DNA from: Icerya purchasi
Taxonomy: Eukaryota > Arthropoda > Insecta > Hemiptera > Monophlebidae
Direction: 5' to 3'
Length of the DNA: 64,000 nt
Assembly (NCBI GenBank): GCA_039619475.1
Contig: CM077116.1
Coordinates: 169,649,363-169,713,362 of the forward strand
The position numbers and the translations under genes were made by a program. Each line of letters opens with the position of its first letter. Position 1 is the stretch's first letter. Shown piece by piece: positions 1 to 13,346 of the stretch. The notes beneath the pieces were generated by a model. The model had not been told where the DNA came from, ran no database searches, and saw only the letters and a list, made by a program, of their open reading frames with translations.

Positions 1-721
1 GTGCTCGGCGACTTTAACGCACATTCCCAGGTACGGGCTTTCACTGAAAACTGTGAGTGCATCATAGTAAACAACATTTAGTATTTCTACCAGGCGACAG
101 ATATCCATTTTAATTTCTTACATAATTTGTTTATGGAGATCTTGCGCTTCGGCGATTATTTTCCGATCTTTATTTAATCCAAATTTAACCAAGATCGACA
201 CGATCCTCCACGTTTCGTGTTCCAAAAAGCCGGATCGGAAAGGCTACACAACTGAAGTGATAGTTCCAAACCAATATGTATTCTTTACGAAACGATAAAG
301 AAAATGGTTTACTAAATGCCTCTTCTTTCATTTAGGATAAAATTAATTTCCTTTTTCCAATCCAAGTACAGTCGGCCACACTTATTGAGCCTATAAAGGC
401 AAATACTATCCGGCTACCACAATGTCAACGACAGACACGCGCTGTATTCTTTGACCTGAAAAAAACTTCTGAGCGCATATGGCGGGACAGTTTACTGTTG
501 AAGTCGTTGTCAGCTTGCATAATTGGTAAAATGGACAGTTATGTGAACAGCTTTTTAAGCAAGAGGAAATTCCATGTTAAAATTTGCCCGTTAATAATAA
601 AAACCTGTTCGAACTGAGAATGACGTGCCGCAAGAATCCGCTTTTAGTACGACCCTGTTCGTGTTTTGTATAAATATCCGACTATATGCTGCCGCCTGTA
701 ACAGAGCCGTTATATAATATA
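1..721 (+). mobile_element. Decayed non-LTR retrotransposon (EN and RT fragments)
   Basis: The first 30 bases read LGDFNAHSQ, an endonuclease GDFNAH block. About 440-590 reads AVFFDLKKTSERIWRD, the shape of LINE reverse transcriptase motif A (FFDLxKAFDRIWRD) with the core KAFD lost. About 618-680 reads DVPQESAFSTTLFVFCINI, a worn copy of the GVPQGSVLSPTLF motif B. The blocks are in the expected order but separated by stops and frame changes, and the palm FADD box is not convincing. The mariner at 722-2007 sits in its distal part. A Jockey or related clade is inferred from motif style. This is a dead copy that probably continues left of the window. Confidence 0.7.
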
Positions 722-745
722 TCAGGTGCACAAGTATGAAATGCG
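722..745 (+). repeat. Mariner terminal inverted repeat, left (3' end of element)
   Basis: Begins TCAGGTGCACAAGTATGAAA and is mirrored by 1984-2007, with two mismatches. A TA dinucleotide lies directly outside. Confidence 0.9.
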
Positions 746-801
746 TTTTTTTCTTTCCGAAAAAAAAACACATTAAATTTGGAAGAATGATAAAAAGTGG
801 T

Positions 802-1835
802 TTACTCGAAGTATGCTCCATCGCTAGTTAAACATTTTCCCCATCTTTCGGGAAATTTGTGGATACCACGGCAGTAAAAATCTTCCCCTTTTGCCGCGAA
901 CTATTCATCGAGACATTTTTTCACATTTTCGTATGAACCAAAGCGCTGCTCATCAAGTGCGTGACCCAGCGATGCAAACAAGTGGTAATCGGAAGAAGCC
1001 AAGTCTGGTGAGTAAGCCGCATAGGATAGCACTTCCCAGCTGAGTGCTTCCAATGTGTCACGAACCGGTTTTACCGTATGTGATGGAGCATTGTCATGGA
1101 GAAAAATTACCTTGTGTTGCCCTTTTTAATATTCTGGTCGTTTTTTGAGCAGCGAACGGTTCAAATCGATCAATTGTTGTTGCTAGCGTTTTTGATATTA
1201 ACCGTTTCACCAGGCTTTAACAGCTCATAATAGACCATACCCTTCTGATCCCACCAAACACAGAGCATTGTCTTCCTGCCAAAGCGATTCGGTCTTGCGG
1301 TCGATGTGTATCGTGTGTCTGGATCTACCCATGATCTTTTGCGCTTGGGATTCTCAAAATACACCCACTTTTCATCCCCAGTAACGATACGATGCAAAAA
1401 CGACTTTCTTTTGTATCATTCGAGCAAAATTTCACATGTGTTTTTGCGCCTCTCCATCTGTCTCTCGTTCAACTCATGTGGTATCATCTGCCGACCTTCT
1501 GAATCATTCCCATTTCTCGTAGGCGATTGGAAACAGCTTGTCGACTGACGCTTAATTGCTCTGCGAGTTGTTTTTGTGTTTGTGCATCGTCCTCATCTAG
1601 CAATGCTTGCAATTCTGCATCTTTGTATCTTTTTGGCGGTTTTCCGTGTTCTTTGTCTGCAACATCGAAATCACCACTTTTGTAACGCCGAAACCATCGT
1701 TAAATCTTCGATGCAGCATGTTCACCATAAGCTTCAGAAAGGAAATCGGTATGATTCGACAGCAGTTTTCTTCAAATGAAAACAAAAAATTAATGCTGTC
1801 CGCGAATGCTCTTTATTTGGCACAAATGTCGTCAT
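802..1835 (-). pseudogene. Mariner transposase pseudogene
   Basis: The start ATG is at 1835 and the reading begins MTTFVPNKEHSRTALIF. A helix-turn-helix segment follows (QLAEQLSVSRQAVSNRLREM, about 1510-1570). Then comes the catalytic block TGDEKWVYFENPKRKRSWVD (first Asp, 1330-1400), a HDNAPSH block (second Asp, about 1075-1095) and YSPDLASSDYH (third Asp), the DD34D layout of mariner. The end is DGAYFE followed by stop at 802-804. There are premature stops in the N-terminal half (after ASKI and after KVGR) and before FAAKGE, and a frameshift after GETVNIK. No functional enzyme is expected. Confidence 0.9.
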
Positions 1836-1983
1836 ATTGAACAGAGCAAAACAATACTATGCAAACAGTTTTTCAATTTATCACCGATGTACATTTGACA
1901 CATGTTGATGGCGCAACAAAATTGCATATGCGTCAAATTTTTATAACACACATTGTATTGGTGAACATCTGATTTTTCAAATG

Positions 1984-2007
1984 CGCATTTCATACTTGTA
2001 CACCTGG
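1984..2007 (-). repeat. Mariner terminal inverted repeat, right (5' end of element)
   Basis: Reverse complement begins CCAGGTGTACAAGTATGAAA and matches the left repeat at 22 of 24 positions. TA follows at 2008-2009. Confidence 0.9.
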
Positions 2008-2009
2008 TA

Positions 2010-3896
2010 GATGGCCTCAACATTTCCTTATCCTCAGATATCTCAATGCTCAAAATTGACTTCAGAATACTATAGACAGACTAGATGTTTTTCCTCATCC
2101 AAAACTATCTTTTTTTTTTTTTTTGATTTTCACAGGGACCGCCAAAACCCATTCAGCACTATTACTTTGTGACAACTGGCCACTTCCCTTCCGACAAACT
2201 ATAAAATTCTTTCATCTTGCGTTTAATCGAAAACTCTCATTGTGTCAACATATGTTCCAACTAAAAACCGATTAGTACATCGAAATCATTCCTACACTAA
2301 AATACTTATGTCCGAGATGTAATATTCAGCCGAAATTTCTTTTAAACGTATATAAATCGTTTATTCCACAATAACCACGATTGCACCGGTTGTACCCATC
2401 TGCTAATCTATTACTAAACTCCCTTGATCCCATGCATAACTCCCCTCTTAATTGTACTATGCGCGCATAAGGCACGCCGTGTTTCAGTCTAATCAGCTGC
2501 CCTGCAATGTCCCACTACAGAAGATACGGTTTCCGCAACCTATATCAATTACTGACACTCATAACTACCTGTCTTCAATCCGAATAAATACTCTCTCTTT
2601 TGCTCTTTAATTTTCTTAAGAAACTGAGATTGCCAGTATTTCTTGTTCCATCAAAAAAAGAAAAAAAAAATACAACACTGCGACAATATCAGGTACCCAA
2701 ACCAAAAATCTGCAAATAAACATTGATTTCTTTAGAGAAAATTAAAGAGCCCACATTGGTCATGCAATTTTTTTTACTGATTGGTGCAAAAGCAGGAAGA
2801 GTCATGGCCTGATCCGCAACGGCTCGCGCTGTTGTGAAACTGTATGGGGAATAGGGTATGAATACTTCTGAAGATGCCGATGACTATGGACTTTCTTAAA
2901 TCTATTATATGTTTTGCCCCGGATCAACAAAGCCAAGCATCTATTAATATTGGAAATAAAAATCTTCCAGTTTACCAGAATAAACTTTAAACATTGCTGT
3001 AGATTCTTGGTCACACCGACAAACTTGTTAATGAAAAATCAAGCGGCCCGTTTAGAAATACAGTCTCCAATGCTCACAGATGCAACGCCTCCATCATAGG
3101 ATACTACACGGTACTATGAACGGTTGCACTGTAAATTGGCGAGACAAGTGGAATGCACTATACTACGTTTCTGTAAAAAAATGAAGTAGTTAACAAAGGT
3201 TTGGTGGCCTCCGGAGGAAACTTCTCGAAAAAATTTTGGATGTTGAGTCGACTTCGAGTGTAGCTCACACAGTTCTGTCACAGTGTGGCTCCAGCTACAA
3301 TATGTCCTTTCTGTTATGAAAGCAGGCCACCAACAAATCAGCACGTGCTCAGCGATCGGCGACAATTCTTGGTATCACGGAGTAACCTCACAGGGGAGAT
3401 TTCACAGATACTCCCAAGTAACTAATTTTTATTTCGTGTCGTTATATACTAAATTTCGCATTATACGTGTATATTGTTCACAGGACAGTCGACTGTATCG
3501 TGTGTGCGAGTATGCGGAATTGTGCATATGTACATAAAATGAAAGTGTACAGAACGTTCAACTGTAATTTGTCTGTGAGTGTGCGGAAGTGTGATTGTGT
3601 CTATATAAGGTGGGTGTGTTTATGTGTGTATACTAGATACTCTGTTTTATATACGAGTAAATATCGGTATATTAATATACTAGTCCAATTACTGATAATT
3701 TTGGCGATTAGTAGTACAACATCGATAACCGTTTTCCGAATACAATCTGTGATAGCTCAATATTTGTCGAAATATGATCAATTCTTTTTCTCTATACCGT
3801 CCTTTAACGTTACAATATTGTCGTCTATAATTCAATTTTGCAAAACAGAAAAAAAAAACAAAAAAAAAAAAACATAATTTCCAGTAATAATAGTTT
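2010..3896. other. No supported gene; probable LINE remnants and simple sequence
   Basis: The pre-insertion frame of the LINE continues from 2008 for a short way but cannot be followed reliably. There is a T tract at about 2111-2124. Open frames at 2802-3014 (-), 3114-3365 (-) and 3467-3877 (+) have no recognisable motif. The stretch 3440-3660 is rich in GTGTGT-type words, which explains the open frame there. The last part may be the 5' region of the LINE that begins its recognisable coding at 3897, but the boundary cannot be placed. Confidence 0.5.
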
Positions 3897-4598
3897 TTGA
3901 TTCTCACCTCAAATATGACTTCTCTAATTCAATATCGCAGTAAACAAAATTGCAACAATTATATTAATATCAAAAAATGGACTGACAATGTAAACAGCAC
4001 ACTAAATTTAAATAATTCACTACAAATTAATACGGAGCTTTTTCATGTGTTGCACTTAAACATAAGAACCCTGAGACGTAACTGGGATGAATTTATAACT
4101 TACATTCACAGGTCATCTTTAAGTGTCATCATATTAACTGAAATTAATATAAGTAAGGACGAATTGAATCTATATAATATAACTGGATTCACGAATATTG
4201 GACCACAAAGACCTATAGGGTTTAATGGAGGAATACTTGTGTTCATAAATAATAAGTTTAAATATCACATTCGGGAGGTTAATAATAGACCAAGTATGGA
4301 CCTGGTGATGATAGATATAGAGATTTGCAAAAACAACCCTTTACGCTTAATTGCTATGTACAGATCACCGAGTAAAAACGTAGGCGAATTTATAAACGAA
4401 ACCGCTTCACTCTTAAAAAAATTAAGCAATAAAGATAATTTCCTGATTTGTGGTGATTTTAATATTGATTTATCTATTCGTAATGTACAGGCTGAGAATT
4501 TTTTAAACGTAATTTATGGGTCAGGAGGAATACAGTTAATAAATGGAATAACGAGAGAAGAAGAACGGATTGATAGAAGTACTCAGTCTCATGTATAG
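3897..4598 (+). pseudogene. LINE A endonuclease part (frameshifted)
   Basis: An apurinic/apyrimidinic-type endonuclease. HVLHLNIRTLRRNWDEF marks the N-terminal strand, ILTEINIS holds the catalytic Glu, and LICGDFNIDL matches the GDFN block. The frame closes at 4598 after a one-base shift. The terminal ISDHYIICCAF block (SDH catalytic pair) is found in the other frame at about 4655-4690. In an intact element this domain would be fused to the RT that follows. Confidence 0.85.
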
Positions 4599-6328
4599 AC
4601 AACATATTTATTAAGTATAATACAAATGAAATTACTTCGGGAATTATTAACTCGAAAATATCGGATCATTATATCATTTGTTGTGCATTTAGGATCTCAA
4701 ATCGAAGTTTGCAATCTATTAGTAACCCTTTGAAATATGTTTTCGATGAAAAGAGATTGCATAATAAGATAATTAATCATAACTGGAATGAGGTAAGGAT
4801 CTCTACAGCGGCAGGAAATATATATGATAATATACAGTCAGTTTTTAAAGGCTTTTACAAAGAATGCAAAATAGAAATACGGCAGAGTAAAAAGGTGACT
4901 AAATACTGTCCTAAAAATGAATGGATGAGTCAAAAAATAATTAATTTTATGAAAATCAGAGATCAGTACTTTAAACTTAGTAAAGGGAATAGAACCAATA
5001 TTCGATATAAAAACTTATTTAGAAAATATCGAAATATGGTTACAACTGAAATAAGGAATGCCAAACAGAATTATTATCGGAGTCAAATAGTTAAAGCAAA
5101 CAATGATTGTAAAAAAGTATGGAATGTAATTAATAATATTGTTAATAAAAACAATAAAACATCAATCGATGATTTCATCATAAAACATTTTGGAAATACT
5201 GCATCAGTTGCTGAACAATTTAGTGATTATTTTATATGTTCAATGGAACATCATAGACACGAATGTCACATTCAGTTACTGAATTCGAATTTTGATAATC
5301 GTATTTATTCTTCCTTTTTTATTCCGCCAGCAAATAAATACCAAATAGAAGCAATAATTAATGATCTAAAAGTTTATAAGGCACCTGGATGGGATGAAAT
5401 TAGGGTTAAAGATATAAAACAAAACTTAAATATATTTGTTCCTATTTTGACTAACATGGTTAACTATTCTATAAAGGAAGCTATTACTCCTGATGGGCTT
5501 AAAAGAGGTATTGTTAGACCAATATATAAAAAAGGAATGAAAAATCAGTATGAAAACTACCGTCCAATAACAATAACATCTGTGATAACTAAAATTTTAG
5601 AACACTACATTGATGAACACTTAAGCAATTATCTGGAAAAAAACAATCTACTCTACGAAAACCAACACGGTTTTAGAGAAAAAAGATCCACGATAACATT
5701 ATTGAGAACAATTGTAAATAGGATAAATATGGGATTGTCGATGGGGAACCAATTTTTAATTTCATTTATTGACCTATCCAAAGCGTTTGATTTAGTTGAT
5801 CATGAATTACTGATCAAGGATTTAGAAAATCTAGGCATTAAAAACAATCAACTTGAGTGGTTTAAGAATTATATAACAAATAGGAAAAGCATGGTCAAAA
5901 TTGCAGGGAATATAAGTAATGAAAAAAATATTCATTATGGAGTAGGTCAGGGTACCATATTGGCCCCGATTCTTTTTCTTATTTATACCAACTCGTTACA
6001 CAAACATATTAAAAATGCAAAGGTATATGTTTTTGCTGATGATATTGCTTTGTTAATCGAGCACAACAATTTTGAAATGGCGGAAAAATTACTACAAGAT
6101 GATGTAAATAATTTTAGTAAATGGGCACATGATAGGAAGTTATGTGTAAACATAAATAAATCAAAAGTATTACACATTCGGAATAGTTCTAAATATAAAA
6201 TACGCGATCCGCGAATTATCCTCCACAGTAACAATTGCATTCATGAGCTTCATGTAAATATCAACACCCATTTATGTCCTTGTCCACCGTTAGAAAACGT
6301 AAATGACTTTAAATATTTAGGTGTATAT
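4592..6328 (+). pseudogene. LINE A reverse transcriptase part
   Basis: The frame opens with CIDNIFIKYNT, the end of the endonuclease, and stays open through the RT. Blocks are YRPITITSVITKILEHYID (fingers), QHGFREKRSTITLL, FIDLSKAFDLVDHELL (motif A with catalytic Asp), YGVGQGTILAPILFLIYTNS (motif B) and YVFADDIALL (motif C, catalytic Asp pair, about 6028-6057). It ends NVNDFKYLGVY, where the thumb block should continue. That continuation, IDKSLNWKKHI, resumes at 7394 after the insertion. Confidence 0.88.
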
Positions 6329-7389
6329 TGATATGAATTGAAAATGGAGTCACTAATTTCGGACGCCAGTTGATCGAGCGAAATAATAACAACAAAAAAA
6401 ATACCAAAAAAAAATATGTATATCCGAAAACTATTTTGTGGGCGCCAATAGCAAAAATATACCGGCTTGCTATTACCGGAAGCTCGGCCTGGCAGAGCTT
6501 TAGGCTTTTAATAAAAAAATGTATAAAAATAGAAAAAAAAAACCGACTCGCGAAATCCGCCGTTCGATGGCGGTATCTCTCCCGGTGGAGATATCACGGG
6601 GTAACCACGTGTCCAATAACGAAACCTATTTCCATGAAACGCGGGTATTTGAATATGGAAAAAAAAAACACAAATGCGACAAATTTTTTTGAATATAACA
6701 ATTACACAAAAAAAAAAATACTGGTCAAAATGACGGAGCGGACATTAATTATGACTAGGGCTAAAAAGATACACGTGACGGCGTGCTCTTCCGACAACGA
6801 TTAAAATAAACGACCACGAATCATTACCGACTCGTGTGAACCGACTCGCGTGTACTACCGAATTGATCTCGTTAACAACTGAATTAAAACTGATTATCGA
6901 TTTACCGTTTCTAGCACGAACGAAGATTTTTCGGTACACGATGGGCTATTCCAAACGATATAGTCGATCGCTGAAAATTACCCCGTACCTTATCAATTAA
7001 CACGCACGCCGATTTTTCTAGAACGTTCTTATATTAATATGTATTTCAAATCGGCTGCTACCCTGTCTTTCCGGGATTTCACCAATTCTCTCGCGACTCT
7101 CGTAGCTACACGCTCCGTACTTATACGTTTCGACGGTAAACGCGACCGCGATTTCCCCGCGCAACCAGTTCACCCCCGCAACACAGCCGACAGAACGGCT
7201 GCGTCCGGAATAACCAGGCTTCTCGGTCGAAATATCTTCTCCGATCGCAATTCACCGTCATTTATGCTGCCCGAGAAAAACCCGAAATATAAAATGAATT
7301 AAATCGAAATAATAATTTCTACCTCGGACAGCATTATCAGAAACCGTATAAAGCGTAATTAAACCACTACAACTGCCGAATCCGTCTCA
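6329..7389. mobile_element. 1061-bp TG...CA insertion, probable solo LTR
   Basis: This segment interrupts LINE A in mid-codon context. Removing it and one ATAT restores the peptide GVYIDKS. It starts TGATATGAATTG, ends CCGTCTCA and is flanked by ATAT on both sides (6325-6328 and 7390-7393). The size, TG...CA ends and 4-bp duplication fit a solo LTR of a Ty3/gypsy-like retrotransposon. No protease, RT or integrase coding is present. Copy 2 of the LINE lacks it at the corresponding site. Open frames inside (6370-6804, 7039-7302) have no recognisable motif. Orientation is not established because both ends read as LTR ends. Confidence 0.75.
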
Positions 7390-7393
7390 ATAT

Positions 7394-8060
7394 ATAGATA
7401 AATCCCTGAATTGGAAAAAACACATTCTAAGTTTAAACTCAAAAATAAGACAGACAATTCCAGCTTTATATAGAATAAATCAGGTACTATCATATCGAAC
7501 TAGGTATATACTATAACTCAATTATAATGTCTAGAATTTTATATGGAATTCAAATATGGGGCGAGGCTAAGAAAACTGAATTAAATAAAATAAGTAAAAT
7601 ACAGAAGAGGTGTTTGAAACTCATACTCCCCCATTGAAAGCAAAACGTCCCTGGATCAACATGGTGGAAGGAAAACAATGAAATGTCCCCCAAGATGTAC
7701 TATTATTATTACAGACTACTAGAATTTAACGTCAATAATATTAAATTACCATCTAGGCAAAAAACTCGATTGACAAGAAACCAAAGTAATACATACTACA
7801 TCTATCCTCGTGGGGTAAATCTGCGAATTGATAATACGGATGATTCGGTTTTAATTAAATGAATAAGTACAATCCCGAATCATATATTAGAGGAAAAAAG
7901 AATTGGTGTGTGGAAAAAGGAGGTGGAAATTTGGTTAAAGGAATGGTGCAAAGATTGAATAACAAGCTACGTTCTGAATCTCCCTACCTTCTAATGCTCC
8001 TTTCTTTATACGTTTTTGTTTTTGATTTCCTGGTGTCTTTACCAGTCATTAAGTGGTAAA
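7394..8060 (+). pseudogene. LINE A C-terminal segment
   Basis: Resumes with IDKSLNWKKHI and continues through ALYRINQVL, MSRILYGIQIWG and KISKIQKRCLKLILP, the usual post-RT region of EN-RT LINEs (YxxxxxxxLxYGxxxWG). Several stops and small shifts show decay. The last recognisable peptide, KEVEIWLKEW, is also preserved in copy 2. Confidence 0.75.
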
Positions 8061-8351
8061 GAAGATAAGGTTTCCCATTTTAAATATTGAACTGTCGGCA
8101 TGTGATAATGTACAGATACGTATTACGGGGCGTGTTACGTAGTTGCATGCGTTTATATATTTATACTTAATCTTAACGCTAGAGTTCTAATATTATAAGT
8201 ATAAAATAAGTTAAGATAAATTATAATTTTTTGTATTGTATATATTTTTTGAATAAACGTTAATAAGAGTGTCGGGCACTCACACAACGGGCATATTTGC
8301 CCTGTGAGACCCACAACTTATTTTAATAAAAAAAAAAAAAAAAAAAAAAAA
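8061..8351 (+). other. LINE A 3' UTR and poly-A tail
   Basis: Contains the conserved terminal block from about 8250 (AATAAACGTTAATAAGAGTG then TCGGGCACTCACACAACGGG), shared with 17709-17785. It has potential stem-loop words (GGGCA...TGCCC) and is followed by about 26 A residues. Such 3' ends are normally recognised by the element's own RT. Confidence 0.7.
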
Positions 8352-8699
8352 CTCTAAATCGGTAGCAAACATGTTATACTTGGTTAGAGTAAATAGCGTA
8401 GCTCCACACGTAACGTAAATTCTAATAAGCCACTTCGGTGTAGCTGTAATGATCATGGTAGTGCAAAACGGCACACCGAGGTAATTTATATATAAATATT
8501 GAGAAGAAAACCCATAAAATATGTTTGATAAATATTTTCGATTGATTCGTAATTGCTTTTTTATTTCTTATTAACATTATTTTTTATCAGTTCAATTTAA
8601 AAATATATAAATAACTAAGGAAAATTAGTTTAATTTTGAAAATATTTGAACCTTACCATCATTTTTAATTGGTATTTGAAAATGTACTATTTTTTAAAG
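8352..8699. other. Intronic sequence upstream of protease exon
   Basis: Lies between the LINE A tail and the splice acceptor at 8698-8699. An open frame on - (8280-8474) runs through the poly-T of the LINE tail and has no convincing homology. Otherwise AT-rich sequence in which no signal is seen. Confidence 0.4.
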
Positions 8700-10575
<1,876 letters not shown>

Positions 10576-11080
10576 AAATTAATGTGCAACTAAGGAAACA
10601 CAAATCTACTCTATATACGTTAGATGGATAACGCGACGCATTTAAAATACCATGAATGTGCTTAAAAACTTAAAACATAAATCGGACATTTTTTTTATTC
10701 TCGTTTATTCTTTTTATGTTTTTCCGCGCCGACATGCCGCTTGTTAAAACCTCAACGACGGTCAGCAATGCAACATGTAATTTAATTTGTACAACTTTAT
10801 TTTCGGATTAGCAGGTATTTTTGAAATTACGTTTAACTGAAGAAGTCTAATAGAGTGCTACACCTGCTGGTTGATTGCTCTTTTCAAAGTTAACCGCGGT
10901 GCGTTGGAAAATAAAACGGGTTAAAAAATACAATTAAAATAAGCGGTTATCGGAGAAGGAAATACCGACAAGGTAGAAGTTTTCGAATGCGAATTAGTTA
11001 AGGAGGTTGTGAATGAAAAAGGACGAGTAACTTTTAAGCGGTGAAAGCGTAAACAGCAAATGTATTGAGAAGTCTTCTTC
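10576..11080. other. Probable 3' UTR and intergenic sequence
   Basis: Follows the protease stop codon. AATAAA at 10910-10915 is the best polyadenylation candidate. No other gene or element is seen before the AAG-repeat LINE tail. Confidence 0.4.
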
Positions 11081-11115
11081 TTCTTCTTCTTCTTCTTCTT
11101 CAGCCGCCATAGTCA

Positions 11116-12089
11116 TCACGAAGGTTCAACGATAGGTGAGCAGTCAAATCGTCTTCGGAATTGTCCATGAATTTTGAGAACGGCCTCAAGAGTTCTTTTA
11201 CCCGGCAGTTTTTCTTTCAGAATAATGCGTAAAATTTCATATTTTGATCCTCTCATAATGTGTGACCTCCACGTATTCAATTTTCTTTCTTTTAGCAAAT
11301 TCAATAGCTTCAAGTTTTTCCTTATTCTTCTTACGTCCAGGAGATTTTCAGCATGCGCTTGTATAACTCGAGGAGGTCCTCAATATATTTCTCCAAGGCA
11401 GCGTCCAGCATTCACTACCATAAAAGAAGATGGAAAAGACACGTGTAGCAGTGTAAAATTTTTGCGCGCAAATTCAAGGCTTATTAGTTCTCCTCCTGCA
11501 AGATCGTTCTTCACTTCCACGAGCACTGCTTTCGATTGTTCTATTCGCGAACTTGTTTCTTTCCGCGTAATTTGTCATCGGGAATAGTACCGAGATATTT
11601 CACAAGGTGTATTCCAGCTCTCCTTTCTATATACACTATTATTTGGCACTGTGCCGAAAACTGTCGCTTTCGTTTAATTACGAGGCCATGAGCTTTACTA
11701 TAGAACGCGAGTTTGTTTACAATTGTTTTTGCAGAGTTCCCTTCCTGACTATTAGCAATAATTAGGCAATCATCCGCGCATATCGTATATATTTTTAATT
11801 GTGACTCCATCCACCTCGATCTTCCTATCGTTTAGTGCTTCACTGAAAATTGGTTCGTGGTAAAGATTAAGAAGTAGGAGGGGAACAGTACGTAATCTTG
11901 TCAGACTCCTTTTCTAATATCGGTACTTTCCGACGTTACATTTTCAATTCTCAGCTCAGCCGTTTGTTTCCCGTACAAATTACTTACGATTCGCAAGTGG
12001 TTCTTGTCAATGGGAATCGATTTGAATATATCTAACAGTTTTTCGTATTTTACGCTATCAAACGCTTTGCAACAGTCGAACGGCAACAT
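11116..12089 (-). pseudogene. LINE RT and C-terminal fragments
   Basis: MLPFDCCKAFDSVKYEKLLDIF (12089-12020) is RT motif A. SNLYGKQTAELRIEN and DIRKGVRQ lead into motif B. IYTICADDCLIIANSQEGN (about 11790-11730) is the motif C palm with the Asp pair. FYTATRVFSIFFYGSECWT is the post-RT block, and HIMRGSKYEILRIILKEK is the C-terminal block. At least three frame changes separate them. Confidence 0.8.
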
Positions 12090-12187
12090 TGTGTGAGTAT
12101 GCTCACTGCAAAAATAGTTTCCCGTGTGTTCATGGCATTTTTGAAACCAAACTGGGTACTCCCTATCTCCTCTTCTCCTCGCATCTT

Positions 12188-12926
12188 TTATATATCTTGG
12201 TATGTATTATTTGTAGAAACACTTTCAACGCGTTTGACATTAAACTTATCACTGCTGATTTTACTGCCTTTAGTATCGCAGTAAAAGTGTCGCGACCTTT
12301 TAGCTCTATTTAGTCGGTATTTTTCCTGTGCTGTATATATTTTGTCGAATGCTTCGGTCATTTTCTTTTGTACTAACACCGCTATGTCCGGCTCCTGAGT
12401 AGTTTTGCATATTTTCCATCTAGTCCCGCTGCCTTGTTACTTTTCTGTCGTTTGTAATAGGTGGCGGCCCAACATGAGTATATCCTGTATGACTAGCCGA
12501 AGTCACTGTCGTCCTTTCGTAGTCAATAAGTTGGCCAATTTTGCATCGTTGCGGTTTTCCTGTTAATCCTAACATTCATTTTTTACTATCATCAAGTGAT
12601 GATATGTTCGCACTTGCAGCTTTGAAAGTGCCAGCTATTTCCTTTACTTTCTTATGTAGATTTTTTTGTATATCTTGCTTCCTTTGAAGCTCCCCTCGAC
12701 CGCCTTGCATTTTTTCCCTTCCACTAATTTTCTCTAGCTTTGATGGTCTTCCTTTGGCTAGACCCCTTTCTTCCATCAAAATGTTATCGGTCATCCGTTT
12801 TTGCTTCTTCTTAACACATTTGTGACACTTACATATGGCTTTCTTGCACATCAGTGACGAAATCGTGTATTTCACTCCATGTAGATTCTGGACACCTTTT
12901 TTATCATTGCACATTTTAAGGTTCAA
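12188..12926 (-). pseudogene. LINE inter-domain fragments
   Basis: Lysine-rich frames (12576-12926 and 12188-12379) lie between the endonuclease and RT of the same element and on the same strand. They have no catalytic motif. The charged character is usual for the EN-RT linker. Assignment is by position. Confidence 0.45.
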
Positions 12927-13039
12927 GACATCCCCAACCCCTTAAAATTGAAAAGCTGGTTTTTAAATTTCGAAATATCGATCCCCCCATTTTTGGATAT
13001 TTTTCGACATTAACAAAACTTCGGTTCATTTTCATTGTC

Positions 13040-13346
13040 ATGACCGCTGGATTGTGATTCGAGCTAACGTCTACTGCTGGAAACGTTTTTGCCGATCTTA
13101 TATATTTCCAGTGCTTTTTTATTTATCAGTATGAAATCAATTTGGCTACGAATAAAACGTTTTTGTGTCGTTGTCATCGGGTGATTTCCATATGAAGGCG
13201 CGTCTGGGATGGTGTTCGAAGAACGTATTGGGGGTAACCTTAACTTCACTTTCTGTACAAAAGACTAAGATTGACAAAATGAAAGAAGAAAGGATCAAGA
13301 TGGAAAAAACGCTGTTATATTTCAATGCAAAGTGAAAGATAAACAA
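13040..13346 (-). pseudogene. LINE endonuclease C-terminal fragment
   Basis: Across two frames the reading is VTPNTFFEHHPRRAFIWKSP, then SQIDFILINKK (the QIDYILV block) and VSSNHNPAVMTMKM, where SNH replaces the catalytic SDH. It is the expected 5' neighbour of the RT fragments downstream on this strand. Confidence 0.75.

Larger units (their letters stand above)
722..2007 (-). mobile_element. Mariner (Tc1/mariner) DNA transposon, complete but inactivated
   Basis: The element is 1286 bp, normal for mariner. It is bounded by 24-bp terminal inverted repeats (722-745 and 1984-2007) that match at 22 of 24 positions and flanked by the TA target duplication (720-721 and 2008-2009). The single transposase gene runs on the - strand and is broken by stops and frameshifts. 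Both ends are intact, so the copy could be mobilised in trans if a matching transposase existed. It is inserted in older LINE sequence. Confidence 0.92.
3897..8351 (+). mobile_element. LINE family A, copy 1 (EN-RT non-LTR retrotransposon, inactivated)
   Basis: Endonuclease (3897-4690), reverse transcriptase (4709-6328) and a C-terminal segment (7394-8060) are collinear. They are followed by a 3' UTR whose last 100 bases match copy 2 at 17.7-17.8 kb almost base for base, ending in poly-A at about 8325-8351. The RT style (YVFADDIALL, FIDLSKAFDLVDHELL) suggests a CR1/L2-like group, which is inferred. The copy is dead: a frameshift near 4590 splits the endonuclease, a 1061-bp insertion splits the C-terminus, and further stops follow. 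No ORF1 or target duplication was found, so the 5' limit is open. Confidence 0.85.

Noticed and set aside
1306..1840. Plus-strand open frames across 1306-1840
   Set aside because: They are shadows of the mariner transposase on the - strand, which carries the recognisable motifs.
3467..3877. 136-codon open frame before the LINE
   Set aside because: Cys/Tyr/Val-rich translation of GTGTGT-type simple sequence and a terminal lysine run from poly-A; no domain.
8280..8474. Minus-strand frame of 64 codons including a VTCGATLFTLTKYN segment
   Set aside because: It runs through the poly-T complement of the LINE tail, and its readable part has no family resemblance. It was considered as an upstream protease exon but is on the wrong strand, and the + strand has stops.
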